A stretch of 64,000 nucleotides of DNA, taken from Paenibacillus sp. FSL A5-0031 (GTDB taxonomy: Bacteria; Bacillota; Bacilli; Paenibacillales; Paenibacillaceae). Shown here in pieces: positions 42,313-51,856 of the stretch. The translations under genes and the position numbers were made by a program. The notes below the pieces were generated by a model that had not been told where the DNA came from, ran no database searches, and was given only the letters and a program-made list of their open reading frames with translations. How positions within the stretch are numbered: position 1 is the first letter of the stretch; each line of letters starts with the position of its first letter. The stretch is from the NCBI RefSeq assembly GCF_001956295.1, contig NZ_MRTD01000012.1, forward strand, positions 1 to 64,000, given 5' to 3'.

Positions 42313-44619
42313 ATGACACAGATTGAAGAAACGCGCTTATGGTATAAGGAGCCTGCCTCCAATTGGGAGGAAGCACTGCCTGTTGGCAATGGCAAGCTCG
42401 GTGGCATGGTATTTGGGGGCATAAGACGTGAGCGGATTGCTCTGAACGAAGACAGCGTATGGTATGGCGGACCGCGTGATCGCAACAATCCAGATGCGCT
42501 GCCACATCTGCCGAAAATTCGTGAGCTTCTGAGAGAGGGAAGACTGCATGAAGCGCATGATTTATCTGCGATGGCTTTATCTGGCGTTCCCGAGACACAG
42601 AGGCACTATATGCCGCTTGGAGATTTAGAGCTAAACATAAGATATGATTCGAAAGAAGAAGTACGAGATTATGTCCGAGCTCTCGATATCACCAACGGTA
42701 TTGCAAGTGTAACCTTTACTAAAGGAGAAGTACATTTTGCCCGTGAGACATTTGCTAGTTTCCCAGATGAAGCGCTAGTTACAAGATTCTCAGCAGATAA
42801 ACCGGGAAGCATCAGCTTTACAGCCCGTTTACTGCGCGGCAGCAATCGCTACTATGACGAGCTGGTGAAAGCAGACGAGAATACGATCGTGATGCGCGGC
42901 ATGTGCGGCGGTTCAGGCGGATCTGATTTCCGAACTTCTTTGCGCGCGGTTGCGGATGGCGGCTTTGTATCAATTATTGGCGAGCATCTCATCGTGGAAG
43001 GCGCCAATAGCGTAACGCTTCTATTAACCGCAGCAACTTCTTTCCGTCATGCTGATCCGGAGGCATATGCTGTCGATGCAGGAGTCCGAGCTGGCTTAAT
43101 AAGCTATGATGAATTGAAATCGCGTCATATTCAAGATTTCACTTCATTGTCAAAGCGGGTACAGCTACGCTTAACGGATGCTGCTCATTCGAATGCTGCC
43201 GATGTACCTACAAATGAGCGTTTAAAGCTAGTTCAAGAAGGCAGCGCCGATGTAGGCTTAATGGCCTTATATTATCAATTTGGCCGCTATTTGCTCATTT
43301 CAAGCAGTCGTCCGGGCTCGCTTCCTGCCAATTTGCAAGGCATTTGGAATGAGAAGATGCTGCCGCCATGGGACAGCAAATATACGATTAATATTAATAC
43401 GCAAATGAATTATTGGCCGGCAGAAGCGGGGAATCTAGCAGAATGCCATGAACCGTTATTTGATCTCATCGAACGGATGCGTGCACCTGGCAGAATAACC
43501 GCAAGAGCAATGTACGATTGTGGAGGTTTTGTCGCTCATCATAATACCGACATTTGGGGCGATACCGCTCCGCAGGACATTTATTTGCCAGCCTCGTATT
43601 GGACGCTTGGTGCGGCGTGGCTTTGCCTGCATATGTGGGAGCATTATGAATATGGCCTTAATGATGCTTTTCTTGAGCAAATATATCCAACCTTGAAGGA
43701 GTCGGCACAATTTTTTGTGGATTTCTTGACGGAAACAGAGGATGGTCTGCTCGTATTGAATCCTTCTGTATCTCCTGAGAATACCTATTTATTGCCAAAT
43801 GGACAATCCGGTACGTTATGCATCGGTGCATCGATGGATAGTCAAATTTTATATGAATTGTTTACGGCTTGCGCAGAAGCAGCGAAGAAGCTCGGCATCG
43901 ACTCATCGGAGCAGGAGCTTTGGCACAATATGAGAGCCCGTTTGCCGGAGCCTGCAATTGGCAAGCATGGGCAAATTCAAGAATGGATGGAGGATTACGA
44001 GGAAGCGGAGCCGGGACATCGTCATATCTCGCATTTGTTCGCCCTGCATCCGGGCAAGCGCTTTACGGTTAGAGGAACACCTGAATGGGCAAATGCTGCC
44101 AGAGTAACGCTAGATCAACGGCTTGCAAGCGGCGGCGGTCACACGGGTTGGAGTAGAGCTTGGATTATTAATTTCTGGGCAAGGCTCGAGGATGGGGAGA
44201 AGGCGTATGCGAATGTGCAAGATCTACTAAGTCATTCCACGCTGCCAAATCTGTTTGATAATCATCCTCCGTTCCAAATCGATGGCAACTTCGGAGGCGC
44301 TGCAGGCATAACGGAAATGCTGCTTCAATGCCATGCGGGCAGCCTGCATGTATTGCCTGCTTTGCCGGACGCATGGCCTCATGGAGAAGTGACAGGTCTC
44401 CGTGCAAGAGGAGGCTTCGAGGTGGACATCCGCTGGTCAAATGGTTTGCTTGTTGAGGCACGCCTACGTGCTGGCGCAGCTAATAGCTGCGTCGTGCAAA
44501 GCAGCATTCCGCTCATCGTAAGGGAAGATGGCCGTGAGGTGAAAGACGTATTCAGCAAGGATGGGCTTGTATCATGGACGGTGAGCGCCGGAAGCGAGTA
44601 CGTGCTTTCTCCGAAGTAG
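42313..44619 (+). CDS. Glycoside hydrolase family 95 (alpha-L-fucosidase type)
   Basis: 768 residues, cytoplasmic (no signal peptide). N-terminal beta domain with LWYKEPASNWEEALPVGNGKLGGMVFGG in family order, NEDSVWYGGP, MPLGDLEL. The central (alpha/alpha)6 barrel has NLQGIWNEKMLPPWDSKYTININTQMNYWPAE in pieces, then HHNTDIWGDTAP, SVSPENTY and FQIDGNFGGAAGITEML. GH95 enzymes remove alpha-1,2-linked fucose (or galactose) by inversion. Being intracellular, it should act on imported oligosaccharides. It is controlled probably by the divergent AraC gene and ends at a strong terminator. Confidence 0.95.
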   Translation: MTQIEETRLWYKEPASNWEEALPVGNGKLGGMVFGGIRRERIALNEDSVWYGGPRDRNNPDALPHLPKIRELLREGRLHEAHDLSAMALSGVPETQRHYMPLGDLELNIRYDSKEEVRDYVRALDITNGIASVTFTKGEVHFARETFASFPDEALVTRFSADKPGSISFTARLLRGSNRYYDELVKADENTIVMRGMCGGSGGSDFRTSLRAVADGGFVSIIGEHLIVEGANSVTLLLTAATSFRHADPEAYAVDAGVRAGLISYDELKSRHIQDFTSLSKRVQLRLTDAAHSNAADVPTNERLKLVQEGSADVGLMALYYQFGRYLLISSSRPGSLPANLQGIWNEKMLPPWDSKYTININTQMNYWPAEAGNLAECHEPLFDLIERMRAPGRITARAMYDCGGFVAHHNTDIWGDTAPQDIYLPASYWTLGAAWLCLHMWEHYEYGLNDAFLEQIYPTLKESAQFFVDFLTETEDGLLVLNPSVSPENTYLLPNGQSGTLCIGASMDSQILYELFTACAEAAKKLGIDSSEQELWHNMRARLPEPAIGKHGQIQEWMEDYEEAEPGHRHISHLFALHPGKRFTVRGTPEWANAARVTLDQRLASGGGHTGWSRAWIINFWARLEDGEKAYANVQDLLSHSTLPNLFDNHPPFQIDGNFGGAAGITEMLLQCHAGSLHVLPALPDAWPHGEVTGLRARGGFEVDIRWSNGLLVEARLRAGAANSCVVQSSIPLIVREDGREVKDVFSKDGLVSWTVSAGSEYVLSPK

Positions 44620-44624
44620 AGGTT

Positions 44625-44681
44625 AGCCCAAAGAAAACCAGCTGTACCTGATAATCGGGTGCAGCTGGTTTCTTTGGGTTG
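44625..44681. terminator. Strong terminator
   Basis: CCCAAAGAAAACCAGCTG pairs with CAGCTGGTTTCTTTGGG around a 15-nt loop. There is no long T-run, but the stem is 17 bp and lies between converging genes. Confidence 0.8.
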
Positions 44682-44705
44682 CCGGCTTTTCTCGGCTGGA
44701 GAGAT

Positions 44706-46079
44706 TCAATTCATTAGGGCTTTACCAATGCGCCGGACGCCCTCATAAATTTGCTGATCATCCAAATGCCCGTATCCAAGCAGCATCCGGTTATTCGGCA
44801 GCAAGGCCGCAAATACAGACGCTGCTTCCAACCGGTTTATTAAATCTTCCGGCAGCTGCGCATCAAACTGAGCGACCAAATGCAAACCAGCTGCTCGTCC
44901 ACATATGTGGTAAGGCAGTGTAATTTGCTCATGTAAAGCATCAAGCAGCAGCTGGCGTCTCTTTTTGTACAACTTTTTCATTTTTAAAATATGAGCATTA
45001 AGCGATCCGCTGTTCATGAAACGAATCAAAGCGAGCTGCTCAATCATAGGCGTTTGATAGTCAGACAGCCGCTTAAGCTGACGACAGGACTCGATTAGCG
45101 GTTCAGGGACAATCATATAGCCGATTCGCAGCGAAGGAAACATGACTTTGCTGAAGGTTCCAATATAGACAACCTGCTTAGGACATAAGCTTTGGAGTGA
45201 ATGGATAGGAGCACCGTCATATCGGAATTCGCTGTCATAATCATCTTCGAGGATATAGCTGCCGCTTTGGCGGGCGTATTCGACTAATTCAATCCGCCTT
45301 TGTATCGGTAAAATGCCGCCAAGCGGGAATTGATGAGAAGGTGTGACATAGATGCATTTTGGCCGCAGGTTTACGGGAAGCTTGTGGGTTAATAGGCCGG
45401 AATCGTCAACGGGAACGCCATGTAGCGCGGCTCCTGTAGAGGTTAATATCGTCTTTAAATCTACATTGGACGGATCTTCGACTAAAACATCTTCCCCGTC
45501 TCTCAGCAGCAGCTTAACGATCAGCTGAAGCGCCTGTACCGCACCGTTTGTAATTATAATTTGTTCGGGATTGCTGACGACTCCTCTTGAAATCCACAGC
45601 TGTTTAGATAGCAGACGACGCAATTCCAAATCACCGGACGGATCGCCATAACCTAATTCAGCAATAGAGGAATCCATGCATACACTTTGCAAAATAGAGC
45701 CCCATTTTTTCGTCGGAAAAAGATTCAGTGCTGGCAGGCCTGTTCGAAACGAGATGAAATCGAGCTCTGATGTGTTCGTCGATTCTGCTAATGAAGCGGG
45801 TAATGGTAACGGTGACGCCTTCGTGAAGCCAAGCAAGCAGGCTCCTTGAGCGACATAAGTTCCTGCACCAGAACGGCCTGTTATGTATCCTTCAGCCAAT
45901 AAAAGCTCATAGGCTTCCAAAATCACGTTGCGTGAGACATGAAGCTGCGAGGCAAGCTCTCTAGTAGATGGAAGCTTGTAGCCAGCAGGCAGCTCACCCG
46001 AGAGAATAGCACCTTGGAGTGAGTTGAAAACCTGGCGAAACATAGGCAAATTCGCTTGTCTATCGATGGACAGCCACAA
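44706..46079 (-). CDS. MocR/PdxR-type regulator (GntR helix plus aminotransferase fold)
   Basis: About 457 residues. A GntR winged helix (PMFRQVFNSLQGAILSGELPAGYKLPSTRELASQLHVSRNVILEAYELL in family order) is linked to a type-I aminotransferase-like domain with the PLP lysine segment YIGTFSKVMFPSLRIGYM, EDDYDSEFRY and TPSHQFPLGGIL. MocR proteins use PLP as effector and often control divergent transporter or biosynthetic genes. The neighbour, an EamA exporter, starts 116 bp away. The start is uncertain: no ATG lies near the normal N-terminus, so TTG 46079 (AGGAG ten bases before) is proposed, and in-frame ATG 46175 would add 32 unusual residues. Confidence 0.9.
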   Translation of the reverse strand: MWLSIDRQANLPMFRQVFNSLQGAILSGELPAGYKLPSTRELASQLHVSRNVILEAYELLLAEGYITGRSGAGTYVAQGACLLGFTKASPLPLPASLAESTNTSELDFISFRTGLPALNLFPTKKWGSILQSVCMDSSIAELGYGDPSGDLELRRLLSKQLWISRGVVSNPEQIIITNGAVQALQLIVKLLLRDGEDVLVEDPSNVDLKTILTSTGAALHGVPVDDSGLLTHKLPVNLRPKCIYVTPSHQFPLGGILPIQRRIELVEYARQSGSYILEDDYDSEFRYDGAPIHSLQSLCPKQVVYIGTFSKVMFPSLRIGYMIVPEPLIESCRQLKRLSDYQTPMIEQLALIRFMNSGSLNAHILKMKKLYKKRRQLLLDALHEQITLPYHICGRAAGLHLVAQFDAQLPEDLINRLEAASVFAALLPNNRMLLGYGHLDDQQIYEGVRRIGKALMN

Positions 46080-46195
46080 AATATCCAGACTCCTTTGGAA
46101 GTGGTACTTTGAAAATGCCTGTTTAATGGCACTACAACCAGTTAACGACCCTTTGCTACAGTATACATGAAACAAAAGTAGAGGGGTTGCTGAAT

Positions 46196-47140
46196 GTGAA
46201 TCATTCTCGTATTATTGCGTATGTTGAGCTGACCATTGCCGCTATTCTCATCGGAAGCTCCATAGTAGCCGGCAAAATAACGACGATGCAGATGCCGGTT
46301 TTTTTGTCACAGGCGATTAGCTTAGTCATTGCTTTATTGCTGTTAATTCCGATTTTGATGCTAAGCGGCAAATCCTCGCTCCGAGTCGGGAGAAAGGATT
46401 TTTTATTTTTACTGCTGCAAGCGTTTCTCGGAATGTTTTTATTCCGCGTATTCATGCTGTATGGCCTGCGGACCGCGCTCGCAACGGAAGCTGGTATTGT
46501 GACGAGCTTAACGCCGGCGGTCGTTGCTTTCCTTTCATATATGATTTTAAAAGAAAAATTAACGAATCCGATTAAAATAGGCATCATTTGCTCCATACTG
46601 GGTGTTGTTAGCATTCAGGTGCCAGGATGGCTGATTCCTTCCTCTGGACCTCCATCAAAAGCTTCGTATATTGGGCTTTTGCTCATTTTAGGCGCAGTTG
46701 TTGGGGAATCGATGCTTACGATCCTGCGCAAAATGACTGCAAGCAATGTCTCTTCACTGCTTGGGACAACCTATGTAACCTTGTTTTCATTCATCATGTT
46801 TTTGCCTATTGCGCTTGTCGAGGCTAAACAATACGATTTCAGCAGTGTAACTGTTGGCGATATCGGCCTGTTGTTTTATTACGGTATTTTCGTTACCGCT
46901 TTGGCTTATATATTATGGTTTCGCGGTGTTTCCAAAGTGAGTGCGGGAACAGCGGCTGTCTACACAAGCTGCATTCCGCTTAGCACGGTGCTTCTATCCT
47001 ACGGCATTTTAAACGAACCTTTCTCATGGTCTCATCTCGTAGGCGGAGCGTTTGTTTGCTTAGGCATTTGGCAAGTTTCTAAGAGCGATTCATTCGTGTC
47101 TCGGAAGCCAAAAAAAAGCCCTAAAAGCAGCAGCGCTTAA
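46196..47140 (+). CDS. EamA/DMT-family transporter
   Basis: About 314 residues with ten hydrophobic helices in two EamA repeats (first half around LTIAAILIGSSIVAGK, second around LLLILGAVVGESMLTILRK). Members export amino acids or other small metabolites. Placed divergently from a MocR-type PLP-binding regulator, a common pairing that suggests an amino-acid-related export function. The start GTG 46196 lies nine bases after GAGGGG; TTG 46187 is the other possibility. Confidence 0.9.
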   Translation: MNHSRIIAYVELTIAAILIGSSIVAGKITTMQMPVFLSQAISLVIALLLLIPILMLSGKSSLRVGRKDFLFLLLQAFLGMFLFRVFMLYGLRTALATEAGIVTSLTPAVVAFLSYMILKEKLTNPIKIGIICSILGVVSIQVPGWLIPSSGPPSKASYIGLLLILGAVVGESMLTILRKMTASNVSSLLGTTYVTLFSFIMFLPIALVEAKQYDFSSVTVGDIGLLFYYGIFVTALAYILWFRGVSKVSAGTAAVYTSCIPLSTVLLSYGILNEPFSWSHLVGGAFVCLGIWQVSKSDSFVSRKPKKSPKSSSA

Positions 47141-47243
47141 TCCTTACAAAGATCAATTCTCTGTTTATAGAAACTCCATTGTTTCACACCCTATACATAT
47201 GGGATAATTAATGTGGAACGATCATCAGGAATGGAGCTTGTGT

Positions 47244-48524
47244 ATGAACAAATTCAGTATTAAGAAAAAAGCGGATTTCGCGCTTCTTTTCTCAGCGATC
47301 GGAATATTGGCGGCTTTTCCCTTTCATGAAACATTTATTGGCGGCCTGTTATTTTCCTTATTTAGCGCTGCAACGATCGGCGGACTGGCGGATTCCTTTG
47401 CAGTTAGCGCATTGTTTGGAAATCCTTTGCAAATAAAGTGGCCGGTCTGGATGGGAACCAACATCATTTCTCGAAATCGTGAGCGCTTGATTGGCGAGCT
47501 TGTCCAAATGGTTCAAAATGAATTGTTAACCATCCCGAATATTAGGGAGAGGCTTGATGAATACAATATCGCAGACGTTTTAGTCACATATTTGAAGCAG
47601 CACGGCGGCGAACAGGGTGTGAATGACATTTTGCAGCAGCTTGCGGATGATGTAATTACGACCATTGATTTGCAGGAACTGGCCAAAACCGTTCAAACCT
47701 TCCTTCTCGAGCATGCCGATTCGATTCCTGTAGCAGACATTGCTGCCGATGCTGGCGATTGGACCATCAAAAATGGTTACGATGATCGGATTATTGAGTT
47801 TATCATTCCGGAGCTTATCAAAATTGTGAAATCGGCGCCATTTGGTGCTGTTGTCGGCCAAATCGTCGATTCAGCCATTCGTTCCTACGAAGGCGATAAG
47901 TTTAGAAGGAAGCTGATCGATTTCTCCGCAGGGCTGGAAGCGGCAAATATTAGCGGACGATTGCAGGAGTGGCTGGTATCTTTTCTACAGAAATTTCATG
48001 CTGAAGACCACCCGCAGCGCAAGGAAATCAAAGCTTTTATTGCGCAATTTGTTGCAAGACTGCGTACGGATGAACAATTGCGCAGCCGAATAGAAGCGGG
48101 GAAAACAACGCTTCTGGCATCTGTTAAGGATGAGCTTAAGCTCGATGCGTTCATCCAGCGGGGACTGGAGTCCATTCGACTCGCTGCGGCTTCAAATACA
48201 GAAGGCCAGCAAGTGCGCTATCCTTGGATCAAGGATAAAGTGGAAGAAGGAATAGCATTTGTAGTGGGTAATACAGAGCTGCTTACTCGACTGGATCAAT
48301 ACGTGAAGACGACGCTGCTGAAATGGGTGGAGCAGAAGCATTCTTTTATCGGCAAAATGGTAACTGACAAGCTGAACAGCTTCTCTGAAGAAGAGCTTAT
48401 CGAGCTGGTTAAGGAGAAAGCGGGACGCGACTTGCAGTACATTCGGATTAACGGAATTGGTATCGGAGCGCTTATCGGCGTAGTCCTGCATCTAGCGACG
48501 TTTTGGATTGGAGGGCGAGCATAA
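47244..48524 (+). CDS. DUF445 membrane protein, copy 1
   Basis: About 426 residues. Two N-terminal hydrophobic helices (ADFALLFSAIGILAAFPF, FIGGLLFSLFSAATIGGLADSFAVSALFG in part), a long helical cytoplasmic region rich in charged residues, and a last helix near the C-terminus (GIGIGALIGVVLHLATFWIGG). These are the hallmarks of DUF445, which includes YheB/YqeB-like proteins of unknown role. The ATG 47244 has GGAG seven bases upstream. The next gene begins directly after its stop, and encodes a paralogue. Confidence 0.9.
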   Translation: MNKFSIKKKADFALLFSAIGILAAFPFHETFIGGLLFSLFSAATIGGLADSFAVSALFGNPLQIKWPVWMGTNIISRNRERLIGELVQMVQNELLTIPNIRERLDEYNIADVLVTYLKQHGGEQGVNDILQQLADDVITTIDLQELAKTVQTFLLEHADSIPVADIAADAGDWTIKNGYDDRIIEFIIPELIKIVKSAPFGAVVGQIVDSAIRSYEGDKFRRKLIDFSAGLEAANISGRLQEWLVSFLQKFHAEDHPQRKEIKAFIAQFVARLRTDEQLRSRIEAGKTTLLASVKDELKLDAFIQRGLESIRLAAASNTEGQQVRYPWIKDKVEEGIAFVVGNTELLTRLDQYVKTTLLKWVEQKHSFIGKMVTDKLNSFSEEELIELVKEKAGRDLQYIRINGIGIGALIGVVLHLATFWIGGRA

Positions 48525-49859
48525 ATGGCTATGAGAAAAAAAGCAAACCGCAGCTTAATATTGCTTGCCGCCTTGTTCGTCATTGCGGCTTGCTGCTTAT
48601 ATGTCTTCCCAGACCAGTGGTGGGCACGGATGCTGCTCTACACGACCGAAGCGGGGCTCGTTGGCGCATTAGCTGATTTATTTGCTGTAACGGTTTTGTT
48701 CCGCCACCCATTTGGGTGGAAGTGGATTCCGCATACAGCGATCATTCCTAGAAATCGCGATAAGCTGATTGAAGGCGTCGCGAATATGGTCGAGCAGCAG
48801 CTGCTCAGCAAAGATTTGTTAAAGGAAAAGGTAAAGCAAATATCGCTTGTAGAGATCGGCATTTCATGGATCGATCGCCGACCAAACGGCATGCTCGCTG
48901 AGCAAGGCTGGACGCTGGTGGCTGGTCTGCTTGCCAAGCTGGATATTAAAGGTCTATCCGTCATTTTGGATGAGAAAGCACGGAAAAGCTTAGGCAAGAT
49001 CAGCTTGTCGCCTTATGCGGGCAAAGCGCTCAAATGGGTGATGGCTAAAGGCAATTTCCAAAGCTGGGTTAGCCAGATCGTTGAGTTTGCAGCGGCGCGC
49101 GCAGCTGAAGAACAAACCAAGGTTGTCATTCGTGAGCTGCTTGGCAAGGAGAAGGAAAAGTTTGTAAATCAAGGCAGTATCTTCTCCAAGTGGCTCAAAA
49201 AAATGGCAGTGGAGATCGCTGAATCAACGAATGCACTGAATCTCGACGATGCTACAAATGTGCTGTTTGACGATTTGCAGCTGCTCATTAATGATTTGCG
49301 AAATCCTGAGCATGAGCTTCGTGTTTTACTGGAGGAAATGGTGCTGCAGCTTGCCGACAATTTGCAGCACCGCGAGGATGTTTCGGCTGCTGTTGATGAA
49401 TGGAGAGATGAAGTGATTGAGAAGATCTCGTTGCTTCCTTCTATTGAAGCTTTGCTAGGCAACTTTAGACAGCTGCTGATCAGCGAACCGAAGCAGCAGC
49501 TAGCCTCGCCGCAGAAACATTCCGTCAATCCATCCGATATTAAGGAGCTGATTAATCAGTTCATTATGTCATACTGGGAGTGGTTCAAAGCGAACGAGGA
49601 AACGAAGGGCTGGCTGGAGCAATACGTGCAGAAATTTGTGCAGAAGATGATTGAAACCGAGCATGCAATTATCGGAATCATCGTACGCAAGACACTTGAT
49701 AGCTTCACAGAGCAAAAGCTGGTGCATTTCATCGAGAGCAAGGTCGAGACCGATCTGCAGCGTATTCGTTTGAACGGAGCTTATATAGGCTCAGCGCTCG
49801 GAGCGGCATTTTATATTCTGCTGTACGGAGTATACGAGCCGATTTTGAACTTGTTATAA
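48525..49859 (+). CDS. DUF445 membrane protein, copy 2
   Basis: 444 residues with the same layout: LLAALFVIAACCLYVF and TTEAGLVGALADLFAVTVLFRHPFGWKWIPHTAIIPRNRDKL (conserved core, shown as landmark), a long helical coiled middle, and C-terminal GAYIGSALGAAFYILLYGVYEP. It is distinct enough from its neighbour to be an old duplication. Tandem copies probably form one hetero-oligomer. Function unknown. Confidence 0.9.
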   Translation: MAMRKKANRSLILLAALFVIAACCLYVFPDQWWARMLLYTTEAGLVGALADLFAVTVLFRHPFGWKWIPHTAIIPRNRDKLIEGVANMVEQQLLSKDLLKEKVKQISLVEIGISWIDRRPNGMLAEQGWTLVAGLLAKLDIKGLSVILDEKARKSLGKISLSPYAGKALKWVMAKGNFQSWVSQIVEFAAARAAEEQTKVVIRELLGKEKEKFVNQGSIFSKWLKKMAVEIAESTNALNLDDATNVLFDDLQLLINDLRNPEHELRVLLEEMVLQLADNLQHREDVSAAVDEWRDEVIEKISLLPSIEALLGNFRQLLISEPKQQLASPQKHSVNPSDIKELINQFIMSYWEWFKANEETKGWLEQYVQKFVQKMIETEHAIIGIIVRKTLDSFTEQKLVHFIESKVETDLQRIRLNGAYIGSALGAAFYILLYGVYEPILNLL

Positions 49860-49865
49860 CACGAG

Positions 49866-49920
49866 AAGCAGCTGTTTCCAGCAGGTTTTTGAGACCTATT
49901 GGAACAGCTGCTTTTACTTT
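49866..49920 (+). terminator. Terminator after the DUF445 pair
   Basis: AAGCAGCTGTTTCCA and TGGAACAGCTGCTTTT form a 14-bp stem with an inner AGGT/ACCT hairpin and a T-rich tail. Confidence 0.9.
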
Positions 49921-50092
49921 TGAGTGAGCTTGTCTTTGGGCGATCGTACGCAGGTGCATTCGTTTATTTAATACTACACCATAAAGTTTGCAATTACCCC
50001 CGTGTAATCCGAAATACAGTCAGGTAGTATGTAGATAGGTAATGATTCCGTATTGAACATCTTTGAAAATGCATGAAGGGGAAGGTGAGAGG

Positions 50093-51742
50093 ATGCTGCG
50101 TGCTTTAATAGTGGACGATGAATTTGAAATCCGCGAAGGTTTACGTAACCGCTTTCCATGGGAAACATTCGGAATTGATGAGGTACTGGTGGCTGATGAT
50201 GGAGATACGGCATTAATGATTGCACTCGATATGAGACCGGATCTTATCGTCACGGATATTAAAATGAATCGGATGTCGGGGCTGGAATTTCTTCGTTCGT
50301 TGACTACCGTTGAAAATTATAAACCGGAAGCGATTGTTGTAAGCGGGTATGATGATTTTGAGCTGGTGAAGCAGGCGATACAAATCGGCGTTATGGACTA
50401 TATCCTTAAGCCGATCAATTTGGACGAGCTGACCCAAATCGTTGAAAAAACGATGGATCATATCCACCGAAAGAGAATGGACCAGCATAATGAGCAGCAG
50501 CTTATTAATCAAGTGAGGTTCGCGATTCCAAAAATGCGCGAGGAGCTGCTCAGAGAAATGATTGAGCAGGACTATGATCCTTACCGTGAAGCACGGAGAA
50601 GACATCGCTTGCAGACTTTGAATTTGGAGTGGATAGCGAATCAGCATATGACGCTTGTTGTTGTGGAAGCTGATGATCTGAAAGCAATCGAGAATCGCCA
50701 TACGAAGGAAAAGGATTTAATATTGTTCGGAATCGGCAATGTGGTCAATCAAACGCTGGAGGAAGATTATCCTCATCCCTTTGCGCTTTGCATGGACAGC
50801 AGCAATCGATGGATTGTCATCTTCAGCTGCTCGCGGCCAGAGCATGCGGAGCTGAGCCGGGGCATGGCGCAGCTTTGCTTACAGCGAATCAACGATTTTG
50901 TTAAGGTGAAAGCAAGCGCTGGCATGCGAACAACACCTTGCACGTTTGAAAATCTTCATGAAATGTATGCGGAAGCGATAAACGTATTGGAGCAAAAGGC
51001 TGTATACGGAGGCAATCGATTATTTACGGAGCAGGGTTTATTTTATGAGGGTGACGGGAGTGACTTGTCGCTTAGCGAGCCTGAAGAAGTGCTCGATCTC
51101 GTGAAGTATGGCACAGATGAGGAAATTACAGCAGCGATGGATCGATTTGTCGAGATGGTACAAGCCTGGCGTCTCAATCAATTGCGTGACATTCAGCAAA
51201 AAATATTCGAATGGCTGTTCGAAGTGTTTCGCAGAGCAGCGGCGGCAGGTGTTCCAAACAAAAATTTGGGCAGCAATCCGATCGCGGTGTGGGAGCTATT
51301 AGAGCAATACGATACATTGCAGTCGCTGCGCGTGCAAACAGAGCTGTTCCTTCTTGCAATCGCAGCAGATTTCCGCAAGCTGTCCAATACGCCGAGCCAG
51401 ATCGTTTATGAAGCGGAGAAAATATTGCAGAGGGATTATGCCGAAAGCTTAACTCTTCAAAGTGTTGCAATGGCCGTTCATGTGACGCCGGTATGGCTGA
51501 GCAAGCTCTTTAAGAAGGAGAAACGGAAAACCTTTTTGGAATATTTGACAGAAATACGGATTGAGAAGGCGAAGGAAATGTTAGGCGACATCAAATACAA
51601 AGTGTATCAAATCTCATTTCAGGTGGGGTATAAGGACCCGGTGCATTTCTCGAAGCTGTTCAAAAAGCAGGTCGGCTGCACGCCGAAGGAATATAGACGA
51701 CAAAGAGGCATTGCAGACGAAGAGCCAGCTATGCCACACTAA
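50093..51742 (+). CDS. YesN-type response regulator with AraC DNA-binding domain
   Basis: 549 residues. Receiver domain with Asp8-Asp9 and phosphoacceptor Asp55 (LIVTDIKMNR), Lys in YILKPINLDEL; a long linker typical of YesN; and C-terminal AraC double helix-turn-helix (LTLQSVAMAVHVTPVWLSKLFKKEKRKTFLEYL, VYQISFQVGYKDPVHFSKLFKKQVGCTPKEYRR as family landmarks). It normally pairs with a YesM kinase encoded next to it; here the kinase gene lies 3.1 kb away behind a minus-strand mannosidase. The start ATG 50093 follows AAGGTGAGAGG. Confidence 0.93.
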   Translation: MLRALIVDDEFEIREGLRNRFPWETFGIDEVLVADDGDTALMIALDMRPDLIVTDIKMNRMSGLEFLRSLTTVENYKPEAIVVSGYDDFELVKQAIQIGVMDYILKPINLDELTQIVEKTMDHIHRKRMDQHNEQQLINQVRFAIPKMREELLREMIEQDYDPYREARRRHRLQTLNLEWIANQHMTLVVVEADDLKAIENRHTKEKDLILFGIGNVVNQTLEEDYPHPFALCMDSSNRWIVIFSCSRPEHAELSRGMAQLCLQRINDFVKVKASAGMRTTPCTFENLHEMYAEAINVLEQKAVYGGNRLFTEQGLFYEGDGSDLSLSEPEEVLDLVKYGTDEEITAAMDRFVEMVQAWRLNQLRDIQQKIFEWLFEVFRRAAAAGVPNKNLGSNPIAVWELLEQYDTLQSLRVQTELFLLAIAADFRKLSNTPSQIVYEAEKILQRDYAESLTLQSVAMAVHVTPVWLSKLFKKEKRKTFLEYLTEIRIEKAKEMLGDIKYKVYQISFQVGYKDPVHFSKLFKKQVGCTPKEYRRQRGIADEEPAMPH

Positions 51743-51773
51743 TGATATGAAAATTTGCACTCAGCAAGAAGCA

Positions 51774-51830
51774 TGAAGAGGCAGACTCCTAGGTGAAAAC
51801 GGCATAACCTTGGGAGACTGCTTCTTTGCA
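51774..51830. terminator. Terminator between YesN regulator and mannosidase
   Basis: GAGGCAGACTCCTAGGT pairs imperfectly with ACCTTGGGAGACTGCTTC; TTT tail follows. It lies between converging genes. Confidence 0.75.
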
Positions 51831-51856
51831 TTTTATCTTTTAATTTTTTGATTTGG

